NCBI GenBank assembly: GCA_949358305.1
Contig: OX442318.1
Span: 13,622,517 to 13,686,516, forward strand
Origin: Strigamia acuminata
Taxonomy: Eukaryota; Arthropoda; Chilopoda; Geophilomorpha; Linotaeniidae
Direction of reading: 5' to 3'
Length of the DNA stretch: 64,000 nt
How positions within the stretch are numbered: the stretch's first letter is position 1; each line of letters opens with the position of its first letter. The position numbers and the translations under genes were made by a program. The notes under the pieces are model-generated. The model searched no databases. It was given only the letters and a program-made list of their open reading frames with translations, and was not told the origin of the DNA. Of this stretch, positions 20,675 to 29,955 are shown piece after piece.

Positions 20675-23600
20675 GTCCTCCCCTCCCGGGGACGTTCCAA
20701 CTCGTTTTCAATCTCGAGGGGACATAGTCGTTGAATCGGTCGGCGAAGTCTTGTTCGGTTGGGAAGCTGCAATTCACAAGATCTAATTAGCCCGTCGCGA
20801 CCGACTTTCACGTCGGTTATTCTTCCGATTTTCCAAGTGAGTCTTGGCTGGTTCTGGTCCTCGATTAAAGCCAAGTCGCCTACTCGAAACTTCGTGTTGC
20901 TCGAATTTCCTCTTTGTTGTCGTAACTCGACGAGGTACTCATGTGTCCACCTCTTCCAGAAATGGGCAATAATCGTCTGGCGTTGTTTCCAAATTTTCAA
21001 AATCCGAACTTGCACTTCTGGTCGATCTGTAAGGCTAGGAACGTTAGGTAAACTTATTAGACGTTTCCCCACAAGAAAATGTGCGGGTGTGAGTGGATCT
21101 GGTTCTGCCGGGCTGTCGTAGACGTATGTCAATGGTCGTGAATTTACCACGGCTTCTACTTCGACCAACACAGTCGAGAGTCCTTCAAAGTCTAGAGACG
21201 TGCGTCCGATTGTCTTCTTTAAAGCGATTTTCACCGACCGCACCATGCGTTCCCAAAAACCGCCCCACCACGGCGCGGTCTCGACGATGAACTTGCAGGT
21301 AATTTTCCGCACGTTCAGAAATTCTCGAAATCGTCCCACTAATACTTCGTTCAAAAATACACTCAATTCGCGATCCGTTCTCTTGAAAGTTTTGGCGTTG
21401 TCTGAATACACGGTCGTCGGTATCCCTCTCCTTCCCACAAATCGCTTAAACGTGTCAACAAATCGATCTGTTAATAAATTTGAAAGTATCTCCAAGTGTA
21501 CGGCTCTCGTGACCGCACACGTAAACAAAGCGATATAAAGTTTTTCACCCTGATTGGAGTACAGTGGTCCTGCAAAATCCACGCCAGTTGTCTCGAATGG
21601 TGCACTCGGCGTTATGCGGTCGAGTGGCATCAGTCCCCATCGCTCTTTTGCCAATCGTCCTTGCATTTTTTGGCAGAGTACGCATTTACTCAGTACCGCC
21701 TTGATTGTTTTCCTGGCTCGTGGGATCCAAAATCGTTCGCGAAAGCTGCTGAGCGTGTCTGCCAGTCCCCCGTGCATTGTTCGTTCGTGCTCTTCTGTAA
21801 TAATCAAATTGGTTATATAATTGTTACACGGTAAGATGTATGGCTCTCGGATGTCGCGTTCAATTTCTGCCAGTGCCCATCTGTGTGTTGCACGCATCAA
21901 CTCGTGCTCGTCTATCGTCGGGGAAAATTGTAACAGCGGTGAGGTTTTCTCGACGAGTTCTCCTTTCTGTAGACACTTTAGTTCTCGATGAAAATAAAAG
22001 TTTTGCAAATATTTTATCCAGTATCTCTCTCCCGTTTCAATCTCGTCTCCGCTCAATTCTCCCGTGATTTTATCTTCAATTCGCAAGTTTTTAACAAACC
22101 GTAATACCCACGCAGTCGTTTTCTTTAATTTCGACCATCGACCGAACCGTGTGTAGTCAATTATCTGGATTTGTTCATTTATCGCGTTCACTTGGACTTC
22201 TTCGTTCGTATCCGTTGTTTTTGCAATGTCAGTTTCAGTTGGCCAATTCGAATCGTCGCCACTCAACCACTGCGGTCCTTTCTGCCAAAAATCACTATTG
22301 GTTAGTTCTTGTACCGTTACGCCCCGTGTTAGTAGGTCTGCCGGATTCTCTTTGCCCGGGCAATGGCGCCAACAGTTGGTGTTTACTGTTTCCCCAATTT
22401 CTTTTACACGATTAAAGACAAATGTGACGGGACAATTCTTCGTTTCTCGCAACCAACACAGCACTATTTTCGAGTCGGTCCAGATTGTTACATTGTCGCA
22501 TCCGATTGTCGACTGCAGCGTCGGCACAAGTCGGGCTGCCAGCAATGCTCCCATCAGTTCTAACTTAGGAAGGGTTAGTTCCTTAAGCGGTGCTACTCTA
22601 CATTTAGAAACGATAAAGGAAATGTTAATTGCACTTGTATTCGAGTCCAGGACTCGAGCATAAGCTACCACGCCGTATGCCCGAGGACTGGCGTCGCAGA
22701 AGATGTGAATTTCCCTTTTTACATTAATTCCTCCCCAGTTTAATAAATATCGTGGAATTTTTAAATCCTTTAGATATGGTATTTGAGCACACCATTCTTC
22801 CCAAGTTTTTTTCACATATTCTGGGATTTTTTCGTCCCATCCAACCCCAAGTTTCCATAATTCTTGGAATAAAATCTTAGCCGTGACCACAAAGGGATGA
22901 GCAAATCCCAATGGGTCGAAAATCATAGCTGTTGTTCTAATAATTGATCTTTTTGTGTATTTAGTTAATTCGACCCCGTTAATTAATTCCGCAATGTCTA
23001 AACTTAATTCATCGGTTCTTGTGTTCCACCCCACCCCCAAAACTTTAGTCTCTTGTTGAGAGAGAGATTCTTCACAAGTCGGGTCATCAGTTACAATTAT
23101 TTTTCTCAGTTGTTCACAGTTAGTCTTCCACTTTGTTAGTCTCATATCCGCTTTCCTCAGAATTTCACAACTTTCACGGTACAGTTTTATAGCAGTCTTT
23201 AAATTGTTTATACTTGAAATGAGGTCGTCTACATACCGCTCGTCCTCCAATCGCTTGCACGTTTCTGGATATTCTTCCTTAAAGTTCTCAACATGATGAT
23301 CAATGGTGGCCGAGAGGAGAAAAGGGCTGGGAGATGTGCCGAACGGTACTCGGGTTTGTCTGAGTTCTCTTATCTTCGCCGGTTCGGTTCCATTCCAGTT
23401 TTCCTCGAGCCAAAGAAATCTCATAACGTCGCGTTCCTTTTTCTTCAGATGGATGCGATGGAAGGCTTTTTCAATATCCGCGATGGCTGCGATGATTCCT
23501 GTTCTAAATTTGAGAATCACGTTTAGTAATTTTGGCAATAAGTTTGGTCCCTTGTATAAGCAGTCGTTCAACGAGAAGCATCCTTTCGCGTGTGAGGATG

Positions 23601-25887
23601 CATCGTACACAATTCTGAGTTTGGTCGTTGCTCTTGTCTCGTCGATCACGGGTCTGTGTGGAATATAATAAATTGGATTATTTTCTTCGTTTTCTTGTGG
23701 TACTTCCTCGACAATTCCCGTTCTAAGTTGTTCCGCGATCACTTCTTTATACTGCAAATACAGCTTTGGATTTTTTCTAAATCGGTTGACCAAACTCCAA
23801 AATCTTTTCAATGCTGGTTGTTGGTTGTCGTCCAGTTCTTTTGCGTTCAGTTTCCACGGCAGTTCGACCTCGTAGTGGTCTTTTACCCACTCGATGCTTT
23901 CTTTGAATCGCTTTAACGTTTGTTCCTCGTCTTCGTTCCGGTCCACGGTCTCGTGTTTAATCCCGATTGCCTCCAAACTCCAAAATTTCTCCAAAAGCTC
24001 ATTAGTATTGTCTATTGCAAGGATTTTATTTACCCGTACGAGCGCCGAAACTGTTTCTTTATTCTCCCCAGATGAGCCGTGCAACGTCCAACCGAAAATC
24101 GTTTCAATTGCCATTAAATTTTCTCCAAGTCGGTGTTGTTTTCCGGTGGTTACTTTCCAAAAATTGTCCACTCCGATCAAAATTGAAACTCCATCGTCCA
24201 TTTGAACATTTCCGTTGCTTGCTAATTTGATGTTGTGTTTCTTCAGTTCGCTCAGTATTCTCTGGTCAGTCTGTCCCTTCAACGCTGGCGTGATCCACGG
24301 AGTTTCTAGTGCTTCGACTTCTAAATTAAAGGCAATGTTATCGCAATTATTTATTAACAATTTCACTCGATTCCTCTTCGCAATTGTTGGCTCGGTTGCT
24401 CCAAATGTCAACAATGCAATATCTTGTTCGCCAACTCTCTCCAATTTAAGTTCTCGTGATAACTTCTCCGTAATAAATGTCTTTTGAGACCCGCCATCCA
24501 AGAAACACTGTACTTTACGCTTTTTCGATTGTCCACACGCATCTACAACGACCATTTGCAAAAATAATACGGATACCGGTTGTTCCTGTTCCAAAACGGC
24601 GGATGAGGTCAGCGTCTCAGTTGGTTTCTTTTCTTCGGCGTCACACAGGTAAGTGTGGTGATTTTTGTCACATTTCTTGCATCGAAATCGGGTTTTGCAC
24701 TTGTACGCGATGTGTCCTTCCTTGAGACAACGATAACACCTTCGGGACTTCATGCACGCAGCTTTACGTTCGGCTAGTGTCAGCGGACAGTCTGGGCTCG
24801 TATGCTCTTCTTTTTGGCAGAACGTGCATTTGTACGTAATTGCTGCCAACGCTGCGGCGGAACCAAGTGGATTAGTTTTCGTATTCATTTTCTTAGTTAC
24901 CTCCTCTTGTCTTTTCGTAGTTGCTTCTTTCTTTTCGATCAAGTTGTTTTTCTCACTCATCGCTTTTGTCCTCTCGCGCATCTCGATTTCAAATCGAAAA
25001 AACTTCAGAAAATCTGTCATTGTCCATGGTAAATCGCCTCTGGATCTGGAAAAGTCGTGTTGCATCGAATCGGGCGTCGCACGAGTTAAGATTGGGCCCA
25101 AAAGTGCCCCAAACGTTGATGCATCCACTCCCAAATTCCCTAAACTTGTTATGTGAAGGTCGCAATAATCATAAAGTTCTCGAAGTGCAACAACATCATC
25201 CGCATTTTTCACGGGCTTCACCTCGAGGAATTTTTGCATGTGTGCATTTATGATCAAGTCCGGTTTACCAAATCTACTTGCCAACAAAACGACCGCGCTG
25301 TCGTAATTCTCATCCGTTACCGTGAGTCCACTTATTGCATTGGCGGCCAGTCCTTCCACCAACGACCGTAAATACACGAACTTCGCCGTTTTGGGAAGCG
25401 AAGTGTTATTATGCACGCTCAACTGGAAGTCCCCCCAGAACTGAGTCCACGTTTCGGGTGTTCCCTTAAATTTGGCAATCTCCAGCTTCGGCAATTTCAT
25501 GCTTGTGTATTGTTGGCCTCCGATCGGCGTATTAACGATAACTGGATTAATAAGTGGTAAGTTTGGATTTAGTACTTGCGTTTTCAGTTGGGCGATTTCC
25601 TTCAGCGCCATTTCCAGCGTGATTTTTGCTGCTACCAATTCGTCTTGGAACTCCTCGGCTCCAATCGTATCGTCCGTGACCTCGTCAATGTCGGTAATTC
25701 CGTCGGCCACCAGAACGTCCAGTTTTTCGATCTTTGGTCCCTTTAAAAGTAACTGTGCTTGTATGCACAAAAGCTTTACTTCATTTACCGGATCTTGCTT
25801 CAGTTCATTTTTCAAAGTGTTGAAAATGTTTCGAATGTTAGTCCTCGCGGCTTCCCTTTGTCTTCGGTTCTTCTCCAAATCTGCCAT
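20638..25887 (-). CDS. BEL/Pao Gag-Pol polyprotein
   Basis: One frame encodes Gag, protease, reverse transcriptase, RNase H and integrase. The frame is open back to 25977, but those first 30 codons run through the LTR and primer site, so the start is taken as the MADLEKN methionine (about 1,749 aa). Gag ends in zinc knuckles (CTFCQKEEHTSPDC, CYRCLKEGHIAYKC). The protease motif is CFLDGGSQKTFI, D-G-G where most retroelements have D-S/T-G. The RT has YVDD and RIVYDASSHAKG, the RNase H IHIFCDASPRAYG. The integrase has the H2C2 site (HGGLADTL, CVLCQK) and acids in GVDFAGPLY, VYSDNAKTF and VEVEAVVNSRPL. No frameshift is needed for expression. It is more intact than the related copy at the left edge. 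Confidence 0.95.
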   Translation of the reverse strand: MADLEKNRRQREAARTNIRNIFNTLKNELKQDPVNEVKLLCIQAQLLLKGPKIEKLDVLVADGITDIDEVTDDTIGAEEFQDELVAAKITLEMALKEIAQLKTQVLNPNLPLINPVIVNTPIGGQQYTSMKLPKLEIAKFKGTPETWTQFWGDFQLSVHNNTSLPKTAKFVYLRSLVEGLAANAISGLTVTDENYDSAVVLLASRFGKPDLIINAHMQKFLEVKPVKNADDVVALRELYDYCDLHITSLGNLGVDASTFGALLGPILTRATPDSMQHDFSRSRGDLPWTMTDFLKFFRFEIEMRERTKAMSEKNNLIEKKEATTKRQEEVTKKMNTKTNPLGSAAALAAITYKCTFCQKEEHTSPDCPLTLAERKAACMKSRRCYRCLKEGHIAYKCKTRFRCKKCDKNHHTYLCDAEEKKPTETLTSSAVLEQEQPVSVLFLQMVVVDACGQSKKRKVQCFLDGGSQKTFITEKLSRELKLERVGEQDIALLTFGATEPTIAKRNRVKLLINNCDNIAFNLEVEALETPWITPALKGQTDQRILSELKKHNIKLASNGNVQMDDGVSILIGVDNFWKVTTGKQHRLGENLMAIETIFGWTLHGSSGENKETVSALVRVNKILAIDNTNELLEKFWSLEAIGIKHETVDRNEDEEQTLKRFKESIEWVKDHYEVELPWKLNAKELDDNQQPALKRFWSLVNRFRKNPKLYLQYKEVIAEQLRTGIVEEVPQENEENNPIYYIPHRPVIDETRATTKLRIVYDASSHAKGCFSLNDCLYKGPNLLPKLLNVILKFRTGIIAAIADIEKAFHRIHLKKKERDVMRFLWLEENWNGTEPAKIRELRQTRVPFGTSPSPFLLSATIDHHVENFKEEYPETCKRLEDERYVDDLISSINNLKTAIKLYRESCEILRKADMRLTKWKTNCEQLRKIIVTDDPTCEESLSQQETKVLGVGWNTRTDELSLDIAELINGVELTKYTKRSIIRTTAMIFDPLGFAHPFVVTAKILFQELWKLGVGWDEKIPEYVKKTWEEWCAQIPYLKDLKIPRYLLNWGGINVKREIHIFCDASPRAYGVVAYARVLDSNTSAINISFIVSKCRVAPLKELTLPKLELMGALLAARLVPTLQSTIGCDNVTIWTDSKIVLCWLRETKNCPVTFVFNRVKEIGETVNTNCWRHCPGKENPADLLTRGVTVQELTNSDFWQKGPQWLSGDDSNWPTETDIAKTTDTNEEVQVNAINEQIQIIDYTRFGRWSKLKKTTAWVLRFVKNLRIEDKITGELSGDEIETGERYWIKYLQNFYFHRELKCLQKGELVEKTSPLLQFSPTIDEHELMRATHRWALAEIERDIREPYILPCNNYITNLIITEEHERTMHGGLADTLSSFRERFWIPRARKTIKAVLSKCVLCQKMQGRLAKERWGLMPLDRITPSAPFETTGVDFAGPLYSNQGEKLYIALFTCAVTRAVHLEILSNLLTDRFVDTFKRFVGRRGIPTTVYSDNAKTFKRTDRELSVFLNEVLVGRFREFLNVRKITCKFIVETAPWWGGFWERMVRSVKIALKKTIGRTSLDFEGLSTVLVEVEAVVNSRPLTYVYDSPAEPDPLTPAHFLVGKRLISLPNVPSLTDRPEVQVRILKIWKQRQTIIAHFWKRWTHEYLVELRQQRGNSSNTKFRVGDLALIEDQNQPRLTWKIGRITDVKVGRDGLIRSCELQLPNRTRLRRPIQRLCPLEIENELERPREGRTVETEVPEEANV

Positions 25888-25921
25888 TGCGATCGATTTT
25901 CCTTGGTTTTCTTTCAAAAAG

Positions 25922-25939
25922 TCCCGGGTTTCGGCACCA
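25922..25939 (-). other. Primer binding site of the Pao element
   Basis: TGGTGCCGAAACCCGGGA starts 2 nt after the 5' LTR; the initial TGG pairs with the CCA end of a tRNA. I do not assign the tRNA. Confidence 0.75.
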
Positions 25940-25941
25940 TA

Positions 25942-26249
25942 TGTTGCTTTTGCAACTCCTAAGATAATATTGGACAATTAAAAGTTACTTTGGTTTCACG
26001 ATGTTTCCGAAATTTGGCTGATTCTTGTGGATGACAAATAAAGCACACGTTCACATGGATTTACATTTGACAGTGAATATTTTATTCAAAACAGGAAATA
26101 GGTAAATGTTCTATTCCCCCCCCCTTAATCCATCAATAAAATGTCCCAATACAGAGTGGGTCACCGAAGTGACCCTCTGGTGGCCAAACATGGCGCCACC
26201 TCCAATTCCCCCCTAAACGTTGGCTTCTTCAGGAACTTCAGTTTCCACA
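25942..26249 (-). repeat. 5' LTR of the Pao element
   Basis: 308 bp; on the minus strand it ends in CA directly before the primer binding site. It carries a C9 run where the 3' LTR has C8. Confidence 0.95.
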
Positions 26250-26254
26250 CATTA

Positions 26255-26728
26255 TAAGATTACACAGGTAATCAATTCCTTACAATACACTAAAGTTGCA
26301 TTAGCTAAGCCATTTAAATAGGTCTAAAACATTTAATAAGGAAATATCAATTGTACGATGAATGGTTTGTTGTGTTTTTTTAGGAATATTAAAAAACAAT
26401 CAATAATAGTGTTTAAAATTTGAAACACTACAATAGAATTAACAATAGTTTATTCTACTACTAACTCGAGAGATTTATAACCAACAGATTAATGTTTATA
26501 TTCATAGACATTGATTTAATTTTGATTAAATTGAGTGGTTTTATTTACTTTTAAATCAGATGAAATGTTTAAAAACCGAAAACAGTGTGAGACCAGTGTC
26601 AGAATAGCACTAAGAGATTCAATGTTGCAGAGAAATTCAAATTGGATAATGGTATTTTTTTTATTTCTTTCTTTAATTAGGGTACTCTAATTACTTTAAT
26701 TGGTCTACATGGTAAGCACTATTTATAA
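26255..26728. other. Intergenic between two retroelements, no gene
   Basis: AT-rich host sequence that separates the Pao element from the next gypsy insertion; nothing recognised. Confidence 0.4.
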
Positions 26729-26736
26729 CTCCATAT

Positions 26737-26910
26737 TGTGTATTTATGCTTGATGATTGAAGATTGTGTTTGTGGTCAAGAAGTACAACATGTCGGCCAT
26801 AGTAAAGTTAACAGAGTGTTTATTCAAATTTTAACAGATAGGTGGCGCTGCTCTTAAAAGCGCCGAAACATTATGATTGGTCAAGATGACCTATGGAGTA
26901 GGACACTCCA
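26737..26910 (-). repeat. 3' LTR of the outer gypsy element
   Basis: 174 bp, starts TGTGTATTTATG and ends GGACACTCCA in plus orientation, and is identical to 39985-40158. A polypurine stretch (AAGGGGATG, minus strand) abuts it. Confidence 0.95.
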
Positions 26911-27066
26911 ACATCCCCTTAAATTGGGAGAAACACCAATTACACAAATCAAAGAAAGATTTAAACAATTACATTAAACACATGTATATAAAAGTTAATA
27001 AAAAACATGGTTGAAATTTAAACAAATACAAAATGAAGTTAATTATTTTAAAAACATACACAAATA

Positions 27067-28917
27067 TTAATTTGGTGGGAAGCCATAAAAGTCCGTTTGT
27101 TTCCTGTTTCGGACTGGTCGAGGACTAAGCGCTGGAGGAACTGGAGCACTCGAGCCAGCAATTGCAGGTGGCGATGGCGCGCGAACGGGCGGTGGCGGTG
27201 CGTGTGTCGGAGCAACATTCTGTTGTGCAACAACAGGTGGAATGGTGCGTGGCGGATCGGGCACAGGCACAGGCGGTGCAGTCGGTTGAGAAGTGAGCGA
27301 AAAAGGGAGGAGGGAACTTGTACAAACTTTCCCCCCATTTTGTGGCAACAAACTCGGATCTGCGCGGCGTCGCAACTGGTCAATGTGCCGATTCCACGTA
27401 ACATCGAGAGCGACTTCTACATCGTAAGTAGACGAGGAAGTTTTCTTTTTAACGATACCGGGTATCCACTTGGGAGTACCCCGATAATCCCGCGCGAACA
27501 CGAGGTCCCCAACTTCAAAACGGCGCGGAATGTCAATTTGGTCGACATCTGGCAGAAGTCGTGGATTCAATAAATGTAAGCGCGTCCGCATCTCACGCTG
27601 AAGGAAGGCGACAGCTGGTGAAACTTTCGTCGTAGCGTGTGGCGTCGAGCGATACGATGCGATGAAGCGAGATACGGCGTCCGACAAGGAAAAATTCAAT
27701 GTTAAAAATTTGTCAATTTGGGTTTTAAAAGTCTTCACAAAACCCTCAACCGCGCCATTTGTAGCTGGATGGTATGGCGGTGAGAGAGTGTGACGAATTC
27801 CATTTATCGCCAAGAACTGGCGAAATTCCTGCGAGGTGAACTGTGGTCCGTTGTCGGTGTGAAAATGCAGTGGCAAACCGTGATTTTTGAACCAGGACTT
27901 GATCACGTCAATAGTGGCGGCAGCGGTCGTCGTTGACATCTTGCGCACTTCGCACCACTTGGTTTTGGCGTCAACTGCCAGCAGGAACATCGAGTTGTGA
28001 AACGGGCCGGCGAAGTCCAAATGTACTCGGCCCCACACCTGGTCGGAAACTGGCCAACTGACGGTGCTCGATTTGGGTGGATCGGGTAAGCTTCGCTGGC
28101 ATACGTCGCAACTCTTAACTGTGCGCTCGATGTCTGCGTCGATTCCAGGCCACCAAACCGTGACTCGCGCCAACGATTTGGTACGGACGATGCCGTAATG
28201 ACCTGAGTGGAGCTCGACCAACACCGAACGGCGAACAGCTGTCGGAATCACCAACCTGTCGGAGAGAAATAAGTATTCGTCAAAGGTTGAGAACGAGTCC
28301 CGATGTTTGTAAAATTCTGCGGTGTCCGGCGTGCGTGATTCCCATCCGGTGCGAACATGTCGCAAAACAGCTTGCAATACTTCGTCGGCTGCATATGCAG
28401 CTTTCAGAGAAGTAGCAGTCATCGGGAAATCTGAAATGAAAGCAGAATAAATTTTGTTAATGCCGACTTCCAAATCTTCTTTGCTGTCCACACTCGGTTG
28501 TGGATTACGAGACAAGCCATCGGCAATGGCGTTGTCCACAGCAGGCACGTGTTCGATAATGAAATCATATGCGGAAAGAAATACCGCCCAACGATGCAGT
28601 CGTGCAGCCACGATCTGGTTACAACCCTTTTTCTCTCCAAATATCGAGACAAGGGGTTTGTGGTCCGTACGCAGAAAGAAACGACGCCCAAACAGGTAGT
28701 GATGGAATTTCCGTATGCCATAAATAATGGCGAATCCCTCACGCTCTATCTGTGCGTAGTTCTTCTGCGCGGCCGACAAAAGAGAACTCGCAAAGGCAAT
28801 TGGCCTGTGAGTACCGTCTGGATCGAGGTGCGACAAGAACGCTCCCACGCCTACCGGGGAAGCATCAACTGTCAAAAACAATTTTTTAGACTGATCAAAG
28901 TGAGCCAACGCCGACTC
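27067..28917 (-). CDS. Outer gypsy Pol, RNase H-integrase part
   Basis: Copies and integrates the element. RNase H acids lie in LFLTVDASPVGVGAF, IEREGFAI and FLRTDHKPL. The integrase has H2C2 (HSGHYGIVRTK, CDVCQR) and acids in HLDFAGPF, FHTDNGPQF and the E of NGAVEGFVKTFK. A proline-rich tail ends at 27067. The frame is cut at 28917, where the LTR of the nested element begins in the middle of the sequence just before AHFDQSKK, so this half has no start codon of its own. Confidence 0.92.
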   Translation of the reverse strand, partial: ESALAHFDQSKKLFLTVDASPVGVGAFLSHLDPDGTHRPIAFASSLLSAAQKNYAQIEREGFAIIYGIRKFHHYLFGRRFFLRTDHKPLVSIFGEKKGCNQIVAARLHRWAVFLSAYDFIIEHVPAVDNAIADGLSRNPQPSVDSKEDLEVGINKIYSAFISDFPMTATSLKAAYAADEVLQAVLRHVRTGWESRTPDTAEFYKHRDSFSTFDEYLFLSDRLVIPTAVRRSVLVELHSGHYGIVRTKSLARVTVWWPGIDADIERTVKSCDVCQRSLPDPPKSSTVSWPVSDQVWGRVHLDFAGPFHNSMFLLAVDAKTKWCEVRKMSTTTAAATIDVIKSWFKNHGLPLHFHTDNGPQFTSQEFRQFLAINGIRHTLSPPYHPATNGAVEGFVKTFKTQIDKFLTLNFSLSDAVSRFIASYRSTPHATTKVSPAVAFLQREMRTRLHLLNPRLLPDVDQIDIPRRFEVGDLVFARDYRGTPKWIPGIVKKKTSSSTYDVEVALDVTWNRHIDQLRRRADPSLLPQNGGKVCTSSLLPFSLTSQPTAPPVPVPDPPRTIPPVVAQQNVAPTHAPPPPVRAPSPPAIAGSSAPVPPALSPRPVRNRKQTDFYGFPPN

Positions 28918-28919
28918 AG

Positions 28920-29919
28920 TGTGTCGCGCTCAACTCTAACCGTCGCTAACTCGTGGGTTGATTACTTAATTCGACTAACTCACTACCGCTTTACTCAAGC
29001 GGTTACCCAAATAATGTGAAACGGCAAACAATGTAAAATGGTAAATATAATAAATGTATTTATTATATGGGAATTTACAGGTAAAAGGAATAAAATATGT
29101 AAGGGAATAAAGGTAAAAGGTTGGGGATGTGTGAAGTTGTCGGGAAACTGGTCGAGGTCGTCCTTTGTTGACGCTCTGGATCCAAGATGGCGTCCGCGTG
29201 GTAACGTGGTGTCGTCTTGGGCCGGCGTGGCAATGAATGGCGTCCTCGTCTCACGTTTCTTGTTCGGTCCTTCGGGCTCACGCTGGTCGGGCGCGAGTGA
29301 ATGCCTAAAAGGTCTTACTTCTGGTCTGTTGTCTAGGTTTAGGGTTTTTTGTAGGTGTCCGGCGATCACACAGCGGCGGACTCTTCTGGCTCCCGGCGAT
29401 CACACAGCGGCGGGAACGCTCGTCGTGGTTTTACTGCAGTTTAGGCTTGTGCGACCGTTTGTCTGCACAACTCGCTAAACTGGAGTGGTGTTTGCTGTTT
29501 CTAGCGGGTGTGCTAAAACAGCGCGGTAATCTTATCACGCAGGTTACTCTGCGGAGGTTAACACGAATCAAATGTACTCACGAAGAATATATCCTTTGTC
29601 CCTGGTCACTCCTAGTGCTTGACTTAGGCCTGATCGGTAGGACGGTAGATTTCTCGTGTGTTTCTTGTTTGATGGTTGTGTTGGTTCTGCCCGCTCAGTG
29701 CAAGGCACATTCCTTTGCACAAAGCGGGGTTGACAGGTGACCAGAATCACCCAATGGTGGGGTGGACGAGCCATCCCCACTCCCTCAGGGCAGACGCCTG
29801 TCCATTGACTAGATGTCAATGCACTGAGGGAAGGGAGACGCGCTTGCGGCTCCCCTTACACCCGAAACGAGGTCACGAGAGAAACTCTTCGTTGACCCCG
29901 GTCCAGTCGGGTCACAACA
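28920..29919 (-). repeat. 3' LTR of the nested gypsy element
   Basis: On the minus strand it starts TGTTGTGACCCGACTGG directly after the polypurine tract GGAGGGGGAAG and ends GCGCGACACA where the outer element's coding sequence resumes. It is 1,000 bp and GC-richer than its surroundings. The partner LTR is not visible, so the ends rest on the polypurine tract, TG...CA and the resumed frame. Confidence 0.75.
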
Positions 29920-29955
29920 CTTCCCCCTCCGAGCTCAGACCGTGGGGCTGAGCGA

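Larger units (their letters stand above)
20368..26249 (-). mobile_element. Complete young BEL/Pao retrotransposon
   Basis: LTRs at 20368-20674 and 25942-26249 differ only by one C in a C8/C9 run. The target duplication CATTA flanks both ends (20363-20367 and 26250-26254). A single open gag-pol frame lies between. It is probably capable of transposition or very recently inserted. Confidence 0.96.
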
